A program made the translations under genes and the position numbers. A model generated the notes under the pieces. It saw only the letters and a list, made by a program, of their open reading frames with translations, did no database searches and was not told the DNA's origin. DNA of 28,059 bases from a virus: IMG/VR virus record IMGVR_UViG_3300048571_000063, positions 1-28,059 of that record, one strand, 5' to 3'. Positions within the stretch are counted from its first letter, which is position 1, and each line of letters opens with the position of its first letter. Below, one piece after another: positions 7,926 to 16,821 of this stretch.

Positions 7926-9290
7926 TTAAAGTCTCCTTAATACGCTAATCGTACCCTTTAGCCCATACGCTTGCCGCCCGTTAATTTGATACATCACGCG
8001 CGACATACGCAACAATTCAGGCTCACCATCAATCTGTTCGGCCTGCGTCAAGTAAGCGGCATTTAGGCACGATACGCCGTAGTAATTGGGTATTATGGCC
8101 GTCTCGACTTTATACAGCACGACCGCCCGCGCTTCAGCAGCGGCAAGGCCAGCCAACCGGACACGCTCAAACGCGATTGATACGTCCTGATTGGACAGAT
8201 AGCGAGACCGAGTTAATGCAGCGTCTGCCAACCGTTTACCGCGTGACGTGTCATCAATGCCGTGCATCATCTCAATATAAGCGCCCTCCACTTCGGCGCG
8301 GGAATCATCGGCCTGCTGCTCAGTATCAAACACGGTGTCAGCTAAAACCTGATACGCAATCGCCAATAAATTTGTTTTGTAATAGTCAATTAGGCTGGCA
8401 CGGCGGTCATTGCGGGCAATGCGGTCGGCGGTATCATCCGGCCAAAAGTTGACCGGTTGCGGGGCAGTAAAATCAAAGTTAGGGTTAGTCTTTTGTTTAG
8501 CAATCACCGCCGAATTGATCGACAGCGACTTTCTAAAACTGCGTGACTCACGACATAACGCCGATATTAACGACCCCGTGCCGTTGCCCACAAATAGATT
8601 AGTCAGGGTATTAAACAGGCCATCGGGTGACGAAAACCGATCAACCAAACCGCGCCCTGTGTTAATAATACTGGCCGCGCCATCGGCCAATAAATCGACC
8701 TGTTGCAAAAATGCACCCAGTTCCGTGGTCTCAATATAGCGTTTCAGATTTGTTTGAAAATTCCGGATTGACGATAGCATGGCCTTTAAATCAGCTAATT
8801 CAGTCTCACCGAATAATGGGTCTTCGACGTCCTCATATTCACCAAACGCTTCGCCGGACAGATCAACAAATACCACGGCGGCTTCGGCGGGGTCTTCGGT
8901 TTTAGACTCACCAAAACCAGCTTGCAGTCTTGAGTCAATAAATGACAGTTCAAAACTAATATGCTCGACGTTTGTTAATGGCTCGACAGTGACACTACAT
9001 TCACCGGCCAGCATTTTACGCTGACCGAAGAATGGCAGGACTAGCAGGCCTTGCCCAGCTTCGTTGCACGCGTTTCTCAGCGCCTGAAATTGCTCCTTGG
9101 CATCGTCGCCACTGACAAAACCCGACACTGTAAAGTCAGGCGGGAAGCCGCCCACGTCCTCGCCAAACTGTTGATTGCTATTAGGATACTCGTGTTTGAC
9201 GATGCGCCGCCCGAATCGCTCCAGCCCTTCGGACGTGACGTAAAATGGCACACCCTTAAAACTGGCATCTAACAGCGTCTCGTAGGTCAT
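7926..9290 (-). CDS. DNA circularisation protein (Mu gpN/gp43-like)
   Basis: At 454 aa it carries a DNA_circ N-terminal domain at about residues 1-110. SFKGVPFYVTSEG, GRRIVKHEYPN and the FTVSGFVSGDDAKEQF segment are typical, as is GQGLLVLPFFGQRKMLAGE. In Mu this protein is a baseplate or tail-tip component; the family name reflects a proposed DNA end-joining role. The rest is helical. The ATG overlaps the tape-measure TGA (ATGA), so the genes are coupled. Its place between tape measure and hub is the same as in Mu. Confidence 0.92.
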   Translation of the reverse strand: MTYETLLDASFKGVPFYVTSEGLERFGRRIVKHEYPNSNQQFGEDVGGFPPDFTVSGFVSGDDAKEQFQALRNACNEAGQGLLVLPFFGQRKMLAGECSVTVEPLTNVEHISFELSFIDSRLQAGFGESKTEDPAEAAVVFVDLSGEAFGEYEDVEDPLFGETELADLKAMLSSIRNFQTNLKRYIETTELGAFLQQVDLLADGAASIINTGRGLVDRFSSPDGLFNTLTNLFVGNGTGSLISALCRESRSFRKSLSINSAVIAKQKTNPNFDFTAPQPVNFWPDDTADRIARNDRRASLIDYYKTNLLAIAYQVLADTVFDTEQQADDSRAEVEGAYIEMMHGIDDTSRGKRLADAALTRSRYLSNQDVSIAFERVRLAGLAAAEARAVVLYKVETAIIPNYYGVSCLNAAYLTQAEQIDGEPELLRMSRVMYQINGRQAYGLKGTISVLRRL

Positions 9291-11440
9291 CGGTTCATCC
9301 CCAAAAACATGCTAAATTCGCCGCCACTATTACCGCCCATCATTCCGGCCGCTTTGATTAACGCATCGCTGGCCTGCATGGATTTGGTCGCCGCGTCTTC
9401 CTGTTTTTTGGTCAATGCCGCCGCTGCATCGGCCAGCTTTTTAGCATCGGCCGCCGCTTTAGCATCGCGCTGCTGCATGACAGCAAACGCACTCGCCGCC
9501 CCTGCGTTTGTCATGCCACCCGCAAGCCCGGCGCCCTTGGCATCAAAGTCATTCGCCATTCGGTCACGGAATTCGCGTAGCCGGTCACTCATGCGGTCCA
9601 GACCGTCGCCGAACACATCGCCAATCGCAGACCAGTTGCCAGTTACAAATGCAGTCCATGCCATCGCAACAGTTTGAATCCAAATAACCAACTGTCCAAA
9701 CATCATGACCAGTGATCCGACCAATATGCCCAAAACTCGAAAGGTAGCAGTCACCGGATTGACGGACATACTGACGCCACCAAAGCCAAAATTGACCTCA
9801 CCCAAGATCTCGCCAAGGCTTTTAAATGATCCGCGCAGTGTCTCGCTGTTATTCCACATCTCTTGAAATAGCAGGATTGCGGCCATAATCCCCAACACCA
9901 TCAGCCCGATTGGGCTAATAATCACGCCAACAATCGCGGCCAATGAAAACAGGCCAAGCGACGCAATAAACGCACCGGCCGCGAACAATGACAGCATGAC
10001 AGCCATTTGGCCGACAATCGGGTGTTGTTTAGCAAAATCCATAACCTTTGCGCCTGCCCGACCGATCGCATCAAGCCACGGGGTGACTGCTGTGCCGATC
10101 ATGCTTTTGAAGCCCTCGGTCATCTTGCCAACGGCTTTGTTTGTGCTGTTGATGTCTAGCGTGTATTGCTGTTGCAGCGTGCTGGCCTGCGCCGACTTGT
10201 TGCCAACCTTGACGAGGTTCCGCGTGTAAATCGGCAATGCTGACCCAAGCCGAGCCAACTCATCGCCAAAACCAACGCCAAAAATATCAGTCATCACGCC
10301 GACGCGGGCTAGATTGTCCATGCCCTCGCTGGCCTTTGCGATATTAAAGATCATGCCGATCATGTCGCGGTTTGTCTCAGCAATCACCTGCGCTTGCGTC
10401 ATGCCAAGGCGCTTGAGTATGGGACTGTCTGCCTTGATCTTTTTGACAAATCCGCCAAGGGATGCCGCCGCGCTATTCATCGCCCGTGCTGCAACTTCAG
10501 GGGCGATACCAATAGCTTCAAACGCCGCACCCGCTGCCATCACTGCATCTTCAGACTGCCCAAACGCTGTGGACAGGCCAGCCGTCCGGCCAATGTAGTT
10601 GGCTAGATAGTATTCACCCGCTTCTGTGGTGTCGGCAAGATAGGCAATGGCCGCCGCCGTTTTCATGACCTGCGCTTCTTGTTCTTTGTAGTCTGTGATG
10701 CTGGAGTATAGGCCAGACCGAATGTGTGTCAGTGCATCGGACGTGTCTCCAACTGACATATCCCACGCCGCTGACACCATGGCGCCGTCGCGTACCGACT
10801 GATTTAGGTTTTCGACCGCGATACCCGCCTTGCTTGCATCTGTGATCATATCGACAAAGCCGACGGCCGATTTGCCGGTCTCAGACTCCATCGCTATTGC
10901 CATATTCTTCAGGCTTTTGAGCATTGGCTGAGTGCCATTCGTGGCCTTGGCTAGGCTTGTCATAGCTTTATCCATGCTCATTGCATCAGCTATGCCGACC
11001 GCCAATGTCGCCCCGCCGATTGCCGCCGCCGACATACCATCCCTATTTCTCGCCGACGCAGTGACTGGCTGGCCAGCCCCGCCGCCATTGGGCAAGCCAC
11101 CTTGATTGATCTTGCTCATGCGGTTTTGCAGCGCCCGCAACTGCTGCTTAGCGCGGGACAAATCAAGATGCACGCGTATCGTGATTGGCTTGCTTGTGAT
11201 GCCTGACAATTCAGCTTTAAATTTGGTCATGTCGGCTTTGATCGTCGCCTTGATCGCCGCTAACTTTTTGATCTTGTTTAATTCGTTGCGCATCTGTTTA
11301 ACATCAATGCGCATTTTTATGGGTTTGGATAAGCCCTTGCCGAGCTTGTCCACCGCCTTGATTTGATCCTTAATTTTGCGCAGGATCGGGGTTAATTTGT
11401 CCTGTGCATCAATGACATACTTGATACTGTAATTACTCAC
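9287..11440 (-). CDS. Tail tape measure protein
   Basis: A 717-aa protein starting with GTG at 11440, which overlaps the stop of the frameshifted chaperone. Residues 1-110 are Lys-rich and likely helical. Residues 150-450 form the TP901-like core (SETGKSAVGFVDMITDASKAGI near 186). Hydrophobic stretches at about 476-526 and 566-598 could insert in the host membrane. The C-terminal 640-700 is an Ala/Lys-rich coiled coil. The length sets tail length. By the usual rule of about 1.5 angstroms per residue, the tail would be near 100 nm. The end is coupled to the DNA_circ gene by ATGA. Confidence 0.95.
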   Translation of the reverse strand: MSNYSIKYVIDAQDKLTPILRKIKDQIKAVDKLGKGLSKPIKMRIDVKQMRNELNKIKKLAAIKATIKADMTKFKAELSGITSKPITIRVHLDLSRAKQQLRALQNRMSKINQGGLPNGGGAGQPVTASARNRDGMSAAAIGGATLAVGIADAMSMDKAMTSLAKATNGTQPMLKSLKNMAIAMESETGKSAVGFVDMITDASKAGIAVENLNQSVRDGAMVSAAWDMSVGDTSDALTHIRSGLYSSITDYKEQEAQVMKTAAAIAYLADTTEAGEYYLANYIGRTAGLSTAFGQSEDAVMAAGAAFEAIGIAPEVAARAMNSAAASLGGFVKKIKADSPILKRLGMTQAQVIAETNRDMIGMIFNIAKASEGMDNLARVGVMTDIFGVGFGDELARLGSALPIYTRNLVKVGNKSAQASTLQQQYTLDINSTNKAVGKMTEGFKSMIGTAVTPWLDAIGRAGAKVMDFAKQHPIVGQMAVMLSLFAAGAFIASLGLFSLAAIVGVIISPIGLMVLGIMAAILLFQEMWNNSETLRGSFKSLGEILGEVNFGFGGVSMSVNPVTATFRVLGILVGSLVMMFGQLVIWIQTVAMAWTAFVTGNWSAIGDVFGDGLDRMSDRLREFRDRMANDFDAKGAGLAGGMTNAGAASAFAVMQQRDAKAAADAKKLADAAAALTKKQEDAATKSMQASDALIKAAGMMGGNSGGEFSMFLGMNR

Positions 11441-11636
11441 GATGCACCACCCGTTTAGCCTGCGTTAATGTCATGTTGCCCTTAGACCGGTTTAGCTCGC
11501 CATAAAAATCATAGGCTGCGAATAGTTCGGCGGGCGGCATCCGGACGGCATCGGCGTACTGCATTTTACCGTCGGATGCTGTGGCTAGATACATGCACAG
11601 GACGTGTCTGTCCCTTACAAGCTCTAGCCAACCATA
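11433..11636 (-). CDS. Tail chaperone T extension (probable -1 frameshift product)
   Basis: Between the chaperone stop at 11624 and the tape measure there is an open frame in -1 relative to the chaperone, with no good start of its own. It encodes about 67 residues (YGWLELVRDRHVLCMYLATA at the N-terminus, then DAVRMPPAELFAAYDFYGEL), ending HRE with a TAA that overlaps the tape-measure GTG. The frame is closed upstream by a TAA at 11676-11678, so a shift must occur after that. A run of five T at 11636-11640 (GTT TTT ATG) is the likeliest site. It would give a 220-aa fusion. Such G/GT chaperones are conserved in long-tailed phages; this assignment is by position and reading frame. Confidence 0.7.
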   Translation of the reverse strand, partial: YGWLELVRDRHVLCMYLATASDGKMQYADAVRMPPAELFAAYDFYGELNRSKGNMTLTQAKRVVHRE

Positions 11637-12094
11637 AAAACAATGGCGTACATTGCAGCAATCAACAGCCGGTCTTTAAACCCAATTTCTTTGTAGTCAA
11701 AATCAGAGACTGGCTTGCCGTCGCGCTGCAAAATCTGCTTATCTTTTTGCCACACCGCGTTAAACTTTTCGATCAGCTTGCTGCCAAATTCTTCGTCAAT
11801 CATCGGGCTAGTGCTGATCAGCGACTTGGCTTCAGCAAGACGATCAACCACGTCTTCAGGCACGCCCTTAGCCGCATCTTCTTTCGCCTGCCGTGCGTCT
11901 TCAATCATTTCTTCAGACAAAATGTCTTTAAAATACAGACCAGCGGCCATCTGTGACTTGCTCACATAGCCGGACAGATTCGCGCATAGCTTGCCAAATT
12001 CCACACCCTTGGCCAGCGGGGGGTATAGGTCTAGCCCTGTCACTTCGGATCGGTCTGCGCCGGTAAACGGTTGTGATAGCTCAAAATATTCCAC
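11624..12094 (-). CDS. Tail assembly chaperone (G-like)
   Basis: A 156-aa acidic, helical protein in the conserved place between tube and tape measure. It probably keeps the tape measure soluble while the tube assembles. It begins MEYFELSQPFTGADRSEVTG, near LDLYPPLAKG, typical of tail-chaperone N-termini in which a substrate-like E-LxxP start is followed by helices. The start is GTG at 12094 after AGGGGATC. The 3' end carries the T-run slip site for the longer product. Expression would follow the leaky terminator upstream at 12113-12136. Confidence 0.82.
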   Translation of the reverse strand: MEYFELSQPFTGADRSEVTGLDLYPPLAKGVEFGKLCANLSGYVSKSQMAAGLYFKDILSEEMIEDARQAKEDAAKGVPEDVVDRLAEAKSLISTSPMIDEEFGSKLIEKFNAVWQKDKQILQRDGKPVSDFDYKEIGFKDRLLIAAMYAIVFMVG

Positions 12095-12112
12095 GTTCGA
12101 TCCCCTAATGTT

Positions 12113-12136
12113 AAAAAAGGCCGCCTAAGCGACCTT
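12113..12136 (-). terminator. Rho-independent terminator after the tail-tube gene
   Basis: On the minus strand an 8-bp stem (AAGGTCGC / GCGGCCTT, with one G-T pair) and a TTAG tetraloop is followed by a run of T. It lies in the 58-bp gap between the tube gene and the chaperone. Since essential tail genes lie beyond, it must leak or be read through. It would lower expression after the highly made tube. Confidence 0.75.
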
Positions 12137-12152
12137 CCTATGATAGCGCAAA

Positions 12153-12536
12153 TCAGACGACGTGCGTGCCGGACAAGGTAAACTCAATAAATGGCTCGCC
12201 GTTGTCTTCAGTTTCGCCGCTGTCACTGATAACCATATTGACATAGTCAAGGCGCACGCCCTGATTATTGCGAATAGTCACGTCTACGCCACCGTCCACG
12301 TCAAACAAGGTGCGGATATATTCGACCACGTCCACGCCGTTATAGGTTCGGGGCGCGTTGAACATAATCGTTTGAATATCATCGTCTTTGGTGCGGCTGG
12401 ACGTGCTGCCACGCTCCCCACCATTGACCACCGGTACGCTGGTTTTTTTGCCGACGTATTGCGTGTAGCGCAACGATCCAGCTTTGATCGGGATCGACTG
12501 CCCACCGTCGGCGTATACACTCAAGTCATCAATCAT
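12153..12536 (-). CDS. Tail tube protein (Mu gpM-like)
   Basis: A 127-aa protein directly after the sheath gene, as in all Mu-like tails. It is beta-rich, with IPIKAGSLRYTQYVG near the N-terminus, a Ser/Thr-rich loop at about 43-50, then PRTYNGVDVVEYIRTLF, and a final FIEFTLSGTHVV strand. Tube proteins stack as hexameric rings inside the sheath. The ATG has GGGG 7 bp upstream and starts one base after the sheath stop. A terminator just downstream supports high, separately limited expression. Confidence 0.85.
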   Translation of the reverse strand: MIDDLSVYADGGQSIPIKAGSLRYTQYVGKKTSVPVVNGGERGSTSSRTKDDDIQTIMFNAPRTYNGVDVVEYIRTLFDVDGGVDVTIRNNQGVRLDYVNMVISDSGETEDNGEPFIEFTLSGTHVV

Positions 12537-12537
12537 G

Positions 12538-14145
12538 TTACACCCCGTAATTCGTGGTTGTGCGTAGGGTCATGTCGATAATACCAACATGGGTGACAAT
12601 CTCATACGTCGCCAAAAAGCTAATACGCGTTTGAGCGGGTTTGAGTGTGACCATCAGACCCTTGCGGAAGGACTTCTCAGCCGCCCCGCCTTTCGTGACC
12701 AGCGTCATGTTGGCAAGGTTGCGATATTGCGACAGCACCCATTCTTCAACCGATGCCTGATTGACCATGCTGTGACCGATGACCGTGTCGCCATTTGTCA
12801 TCCGTTGGCTGCCATACTTGACCCGCGCCGCACTGTCCATCCATTCGCGCACCGTCATCGCAGTGTACAGATATTCGGCCTGCTTGTAGGTCAGGTTGAC
12901 ATTGCCCGCCGCGTCCGTTTTCCACATCGTCAGCATGTTGCCGCTGATCGTGGTCGTGCCGGTGCGGTTTACGCCGTAGGTCGATACGTTGCTTGCGTTC
13001 AGCAAGGCTTGCTCGACGTGCGTAAAATACCAACGCGGGTTAGCGGGGACGACGTTGGGGATCACGATATTGTGCATCGGGAACGACGCCATGTGATACC
13101 CGCCGGTGTAATCTTTGGCGCCTTCGGCAATAAAACCGAGGTCGGTCAAACTGGCATCGAGTGTCAACATGCGGGCATGAGCGGCCGCCAAGAATGCCAC
13201 GTCGCAATCAGGCAGGCGGGTTTTGTCGGCGCCGATGGACGCACCAAACAGACCATTAACCTTTTTGGCTGCTACAAAAATCAGGTTTTGGCTGTTGAGC
13301 GTGGCCGTGGCTTCCTGCAATTCGACAACCGAGCCAAGTGTAATCGACGTCCATGCAGCACCGCTGGCCACATCGTTAAACACGTTAAAGCGGTCGCGCA
13401 GCAGGTCATCAATGATATTGATCTTGCTGTAAAAATAGTCAGGCCACAGGATGTGGCTGTAACGAGTGTCGCCGATCAGGTCAAGCAATTCAGCAGTGAC
13501 GTTAGTCAGCACCGGTGCATCTTGAGATGCTACAGACACAGCAATCGCAAACGCCCCACCAGCAGGTGTAGAGACGTGGATAGGTGTCGATCCGGTCACA
13601 AAACCGTCCTTCCACGACACTGACACTACGTCGCCTAATGCCGCAACTTCGGCCGGTAGGTCGGGGATCCCGAGTAGCGCGTTACTGATTGCGTCCGCCA
13701 CTTCGCTGGCCGTGGTCAAGCCGCTTAGGTTGATCAATGCGGTGAATTGGCTGGCATCAAAAACCGACAAACGCAGCAGGCCGCCCGCCGTGCCTAGCAC
13801 TTCAGAGACGGTGATTGTGGTCGTCGCTGTTGTAAACGTGTTGACTAACAAAAAGTCAATTGGCACAACCTGCGCACTGCCAGCCTTTGCCGCTTTGTAA
13901 CGCTCAAACACGCTACCAACGCCGATCAGATCGCGTACGGCGTCATCGCTGGACAACTCGTAGCTTGACTGAGTACCGGCCTGCAAAAAAGCAATCTCAC
14001 TTTCTTCGCCAAAAAATGGGCGCTTCACGCCGTCGCCCGTCTCGCTGATACTGCCCACAATCAAGACGCGCGGCTGGGCAAGCGATGCAACAGACGCATC
14101 TGGCACAAGTGACGCCGTCACATAGGGTTGATTAACTGCTGACAT
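12538..14145 (-). CDS. Tail sheath protein (Mu gpL-like)
   Basis: A 534-aa sheath subunit. It opens with NQPYVTASLVPDASVASLAQ and QPRVLIVGS, a typical sheath N-terminus, followed by variable outer domains with Val/Thr-rich beta strands at about 130-230. The C-terminal conserved core (FRKGLMVTLKPAQTRISFLA, then GIIDMTL) forms the handshake between subunits. Contraction of the sheath drives the tube through the envelope. The start is set at ATG 14145 after AAGGAG; a longer frame upstream is basic and lies in the preceding gene. It overlaps that gene by 14 bp. Confidence 0.92.
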   Translation of the reverse strand: MSAVNQPYVTASLVPDASVASLAQPRVLIVGSISETGDGVKRPFFGEESEIAFLQAGTQSSYELSSDDAVRDLIGVGSVFERYKAAKAGSAQVVPIDFLLVNTFTTATTTITVSEVLGTAGGLLRLSVFDASQFTALINLSGLTTASEVADAISNALLGIPDLPAEVAALGDVVSVSWKDGFVTGSTPIHVSTPAGGAFAIAVSVASQDAPVLTNVTAELLDLIGDTRYSHILWPDYFYSKINIIDDLLRDRFNVFNDVASGAAWTSITLGSVVELQEATATLNSQNLIFVAAKKVNGLFGASIGADKTRLPDCDVAFLAAAHARMLTLDASLTDLGFIAEGAKDYTGGYHMASFPMHNIVIPNVVPANPRWYFTHVEQALLNASNVSTYGVNRTGTTTISGNMLTMWKTDAAGNVNLTYKQAEYLYTAMTVREWMDSAARVKYGSQRMTNGDTVIGHSMVNQASVEEWVLSQYRNLANMTLVTKGGAAEKSFRKGLMVTLKPAQTRISFLATYEIVTHVGIIDMTLRTTTNYGV

Positions 14146-14335
14146 TCGCTGTCTCCTTTTTCGCAGGCTTCGGCGCGGTCGGTACAACCTCCACCAAATG
14201 ACCATCTTTGACTAAACCACGGGCATAGGCGCTTTTCAGCAGCCCATCCGAATCGACGGTAATCAGCGCTTCAGCATCGGGCGCAATCCCCAACACCGGC
14301 ACACTCGCCGTATTTTTAAAGCGTTTTTGCATCAT
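14132..14335 (-). CDS. Small basic-tailed protein, gp38-like position
   Basis: A 67-aa protein between the tail terminator and the sheath, the place of the short Mu gp38-like (DUF2635) gene. I see no clear match to that family. It has a small N-terminal domain (SVPVLGIAPDAEALITVDSD, then AYARGLVKDGHLVEVV) followed by a Pro/Lys tail (PTAPKPAKKETANVSS). A similar fold-plus-tail plan appears in the 49-aa product at 16821-16970, suggesting a shared small domain. The start is ATGATG overlapping the terminator gene's TGA. Function is unknown. Confidence 0.8.
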   Translation of the reverse strand: MMQKRFKNTASVPVLGIAPDAEALITVDSDGLLKSAYARGLVKDGHLVEVVPTAPKPAKKETANVSS

Positions 14336-15396
14336 GCGCCCTCTATGTCAAATTTGATTGATTGCGGGGTTGTCTCACCACAATCAATGAGTAAGTCCCC
14401 GTCCACAAACCGGACAGGGGCATCAAATGATAGCAACTCTGGACGCAATCCGTCTGTTAAAACGTCGATTGTTTCCAATGCTTGATATTCGTACGCGTGG
14501 GCGTAGTGGGCGGTGTTGGATAGCTGCGCTAGGCCATTGCCGACGGGTGACACCCGATAGACTGAGCCACCCAACTTAGACCCAAACAATGCCGAATTCA
14601 GCGCCAAGTATGCTGACCCATAGGCTTCATTGATCTGCGCCCGCGCCGACTCTTGAGCCGATTCACGCGGCCAAATCACCAAAATACTAAACAGGGTCGA
14701 GACCAATAGGTTGTCAATGTTGCGCTTGCCATTTGCCGTCACACCGGCTTGTTGGTCATCGGACGGGATGCTATCGCGGTCGCCCATGATGATAAACGCC
14801 CACAGCTTAGATGACGGGTTTTGTGTATAGACCTGCCCCGCTCGCGTTGCATCCGGCACAATCGCGACATTCAGCCGCGCAGACAAATGCGATATGGTAC
14901 AAGTGCATGGGTAGTAAAAACCTTCAGGCAGTGCAAACGTGAGCGCATCGCCTGCCTTGGCGATCAACTCAAAATATCCGCCATTGGTGCGCTCTAGCAA
15001 ATTGGATGCAGTCGGGGCGCTTGGCTCACCGTTGCGCGTAAAAATAGTATTGCGGTCGGGTATGCCAGTGATTGGACTGTCTGTCCACGCCGTATCCAGA
15101 TCAAACGTCCGTTGGTCTTGCGGCATCCGTGGCACGGTCAGGCCATGCGCGTTTTGTGTCGTGAGCGTGTAGCCGGTTGACGCACTGCCCACGATGCTCA
15201 CCACGGGATTGATCATCACGATGTCAGACACCGGATAAGACCGGCCAACGGTAAACGCAGATCCATCAGCAACAGTCAATGTCAAAAGGTCGGCATCAAT
15301 TGATCCGGACAGGACGGCCGTTTGCTCAGTAAACCGGTCAGTCAGCAGGGGCAGGCACTGGTATAGGTGGCTGAGTACGTCATCGGGAGTGATCAT
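14332..15396 (-). CDS. Tail terminator-like protein with an inserted domain
   Basis: At 354 aa this is over twice the size of usual tail terminators. The N-terminal helix (TPDDVLSHLYQCLPLLTDRF) and the part from about 195 onward (LWAFIIMGDRDSIPSDDQ, NIDNLLVSTLFSILVIWPRE, and YEYQALETIDVLTDG) fit a terminator that caps the tail and binds the neck. Residues about 26-165 look like an extra beta-rich domain, including TTQNAHGLT and YFELIAKAGDALTFALPEGF. The TAATG junction with the gp10-like gene and the position before the sheath support the call. The assignment relies on position and the C-terminal pattern. Confidence 0.75.
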   Translation of the reverse strand: MITPDDVLSHLYQCLPLLTDRFTEQTAVLSGSIDADLLTLTVADGSAFTVGRSYPVSDIVMINPVVSIVGSASTGYTLTTQNAHGLTVPRMPQDQRTFDLDTAWTDSPITGIPDRNTIFTRNGEPSAPTASNLLERTNGGYFELIAKAGDALTFALPEGFYYPCTCTISHLSARLNVAIVPDATRAGQVYTQNPSSKLWAFIIMGDRDSIPSDDQQAGVTANGKRNIDNLLVSTLFSILVIWPRESAQESARAQINEAYGSAYLALNSALFGSKLGGSVYRVSPVGNGLAQLSNTAHYAHAYEYQALETIDVLTDGLRPELLSFDAPVRFVDGDLLIDCGETTPQSIKFDIEGA

Positions 15397-15788
15397 TAAA
15401 ACACCCTCATCACAGCACGGCCGATCATGTCAGATACGGCATTTTGGTTACGCGTAAACGTGGCAAGCAAGTGGGGGCGTGCGGCCATGCGACTAGTTCC
15501 GCGCTCCAGATAACCGGCATATGGGGCAATCTCGCCCACGGTCAGGCGCTTGGTCATGACGTTATGCCCGACAGATTTGGATAGACGGCCGGTCTGTTTT
15601 GCAGGCGCTTCACCCGCCGCTGACGCTTGATGTGGGCGGCCATTGATGGTGTAGATTCGGCCGGTGCGCTTGCCGGTCGTGAGCGTGCGGATGGTTTGAC
15701 GCTGCAAAAATACGCCCGCTTTGCGCAGGCCAACACCGGCAACAACACCAACAGATTGGCTAAAGGGCATGGGGGTCGTGCGTCTCAT
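15396..15788 (-). CDS. HK97 gp10-like tail completion protein
   Basis: A 130-aa basic protein with the gp10-family signature: PHQASAAGEAPAKQTGRLSKS in the middle, then GEIAPYAGYLERGTSRMAAR and PHLLATF near the end. Family members complete the head-tail interface. The ATG at 15788 overlaps the previous stop (ATGA) with GAGGG upstream; earlier in-frame codons lie in the previous gene. The next gene begins at its stop codon (TAATG), so all three are coupled. Confidence 0.9.
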   Translation of the reverse strand: MRRTTPMPFSQSVGVVAGVGLRKAGVFLQRQTIRTLTTGKRTGRIYTINGRPHQASAAGEAPAKQTGRLSKSVGHNVMTKRLTVGEIAPYAGYLERGTSRMAARPHLLATFTRNQNAVSDMIGRAVMRVF

Positions 15789-16177
15789 GCCAGACCCTCT
15801 TGCACGTCGCCGGTCAATTCGCAATACAGTGCGACGATATGGCCGCCGGATAGCTTCATGACCTGATCAATCCGGTAATTGTCCATCTCATGCCGGATTG
15901 TGTGGCGCGTTATGTCAATGACTGCGTCTAGGTCATCGGTGCGGACGTAGAAAACATCAGTGACCTTGCGGCCAACGACCACAGATTCGACCGGCCGAAA
16001 TGGACTCACCGGCTTATGCGCAGCCCACAGCACAAACAGCTCAGCCCATGCGCTATTGGCCTGCCCTACATCGTCGGGATGGTCGCCCGCTATGGCACGC
16101 TCAAACAGTGTCAGCTCATGGGTCAGGTCATTTGCGCATAGACGCTCTTTACTAAACTTTTTGTAAACGCATCCCAT
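15785..16177 (-). CDS. Head-tail joining protein (SPP1 gp16-like)
   Basis: A 130-aa protein with the H_T_join pattern: an N-terminal LTHELTLFERA segment, AWAELFVLWAAHKPVSPF, then FYVRTDDLDAVIDITRHTIRH and a short strand set to the C-terminus. It stops the head after packaging and links it to the tail. I prefer ATG 16177, which overlaps the connector's TGA (TGATG) with GGAGG upstream, over the TTG three bases before. Its place between connector and gp10-like gene is standard. Confidence 0.88.
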   Translation of the reverse strand: MGCVYKKFSKERLCANDLTHELTLFERAIAGDHPDDVGQANSAWAELFVLWAAHKPVSPFRPVESVVVGRKVTDVFYVRTDDLDAVIDITRHTIRHEMDNYRIDQVMKLSGGHIVALYCELTGDVQEGLA

Positions 16178-16821
16178 CAAAACGCCCTCCGAATGACATA
16201 CATGCCGATCAACATAGCGACCGACGGCGGCAAACGCACACCATTGGACGCACTGCCAGCACTACAACCGCACTCGCCACAATCTGATGGATGCTCATAA
16301 AAGTAGCTTGCCAAGCTCACCACGGCCTGTTGCAAGGCTGGCGGGCATGACCAAACGCCACTGATCAACGGGTAGCCAGCGGTCACAACGGCGGTGATCG
16401 GGTATGGCTCTTGCACCCCGTCAACCGTACAACACGCGTCCCAGCCAAGGTCGGCGTTTGCAGGCTCTTGCGTCATAAACACAAAGCCTTGGTCTAGGTA
16501 TGGCGTAGCAAATCCGGTCAGCGACTCATCGGCCAGCCATGTCAGACTGACAAACGCGCCGAATGGGGCGACCGGAAAATATAGGGCAGGGTGACACGAT
16601 AGCTGACTGCGTGCGGCATGATTAAAGCGGCCGGTCACTTCAGTTTGCACTAGAATTCGATTGGTGTAGCGCCCGATGATGTCAAGCGCGACACGGATAT
16701 AGTCCGTCAGCTTTACGTCAGCACTCGTACCTGATAGACGCAATGCTGATTTAACACGAGCCAACAAATCCAGCACAACGTCGAATGCGGGTAATCCGTA
16801 GCTCAGTTGTGCGGTTTGCAT
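16177..16821 (-). CDS. Head-tail connector protein (gp6-like)
   Basis: A 214-aa protein of the gp6-like connector kind. An N-terminal helical region (SADVKLTDYIRVALDIIGRY) is followed by a beta part and the PPALQQAVVSLASYFYEHP helix with a LPPSVAMLIGMY end, which mirrors the usual LPxxVRALL tail. The connector sits under the portal. Residues near 188-196 hold a Cys-rich patch (DCGECGCSAG), not usual for this family. The start is in a TAATG overlap with the small gene before it. Confidence 0.85.
   Translation of the reverse strand: MQTAQLSYGLPAFDVVLDLLARVKSALRLSGTSADVKLTDYIRVALDIIGRYTNRILVQTEVTGRFNHAARSQLSCHPALYFPVAPFGAFVSLTWLADESLTGFATPYLDQGFVFMTQEPANADLGWDACCTVDGVQEPYPITAVVTAGYPLISGVWSCPPALQQAVVSLASYFYEHPSDCGECGCSAGSASNGVRLPPSVAMLIGMYVIRRAF

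Noticed and set aside
12589-13623. Long plus-strand open frame of 344 codons opposite the sheath gene
   Set aside because: Antisense to the sheath core, with Arg/His-rich composition and no neighbours on the same strand.
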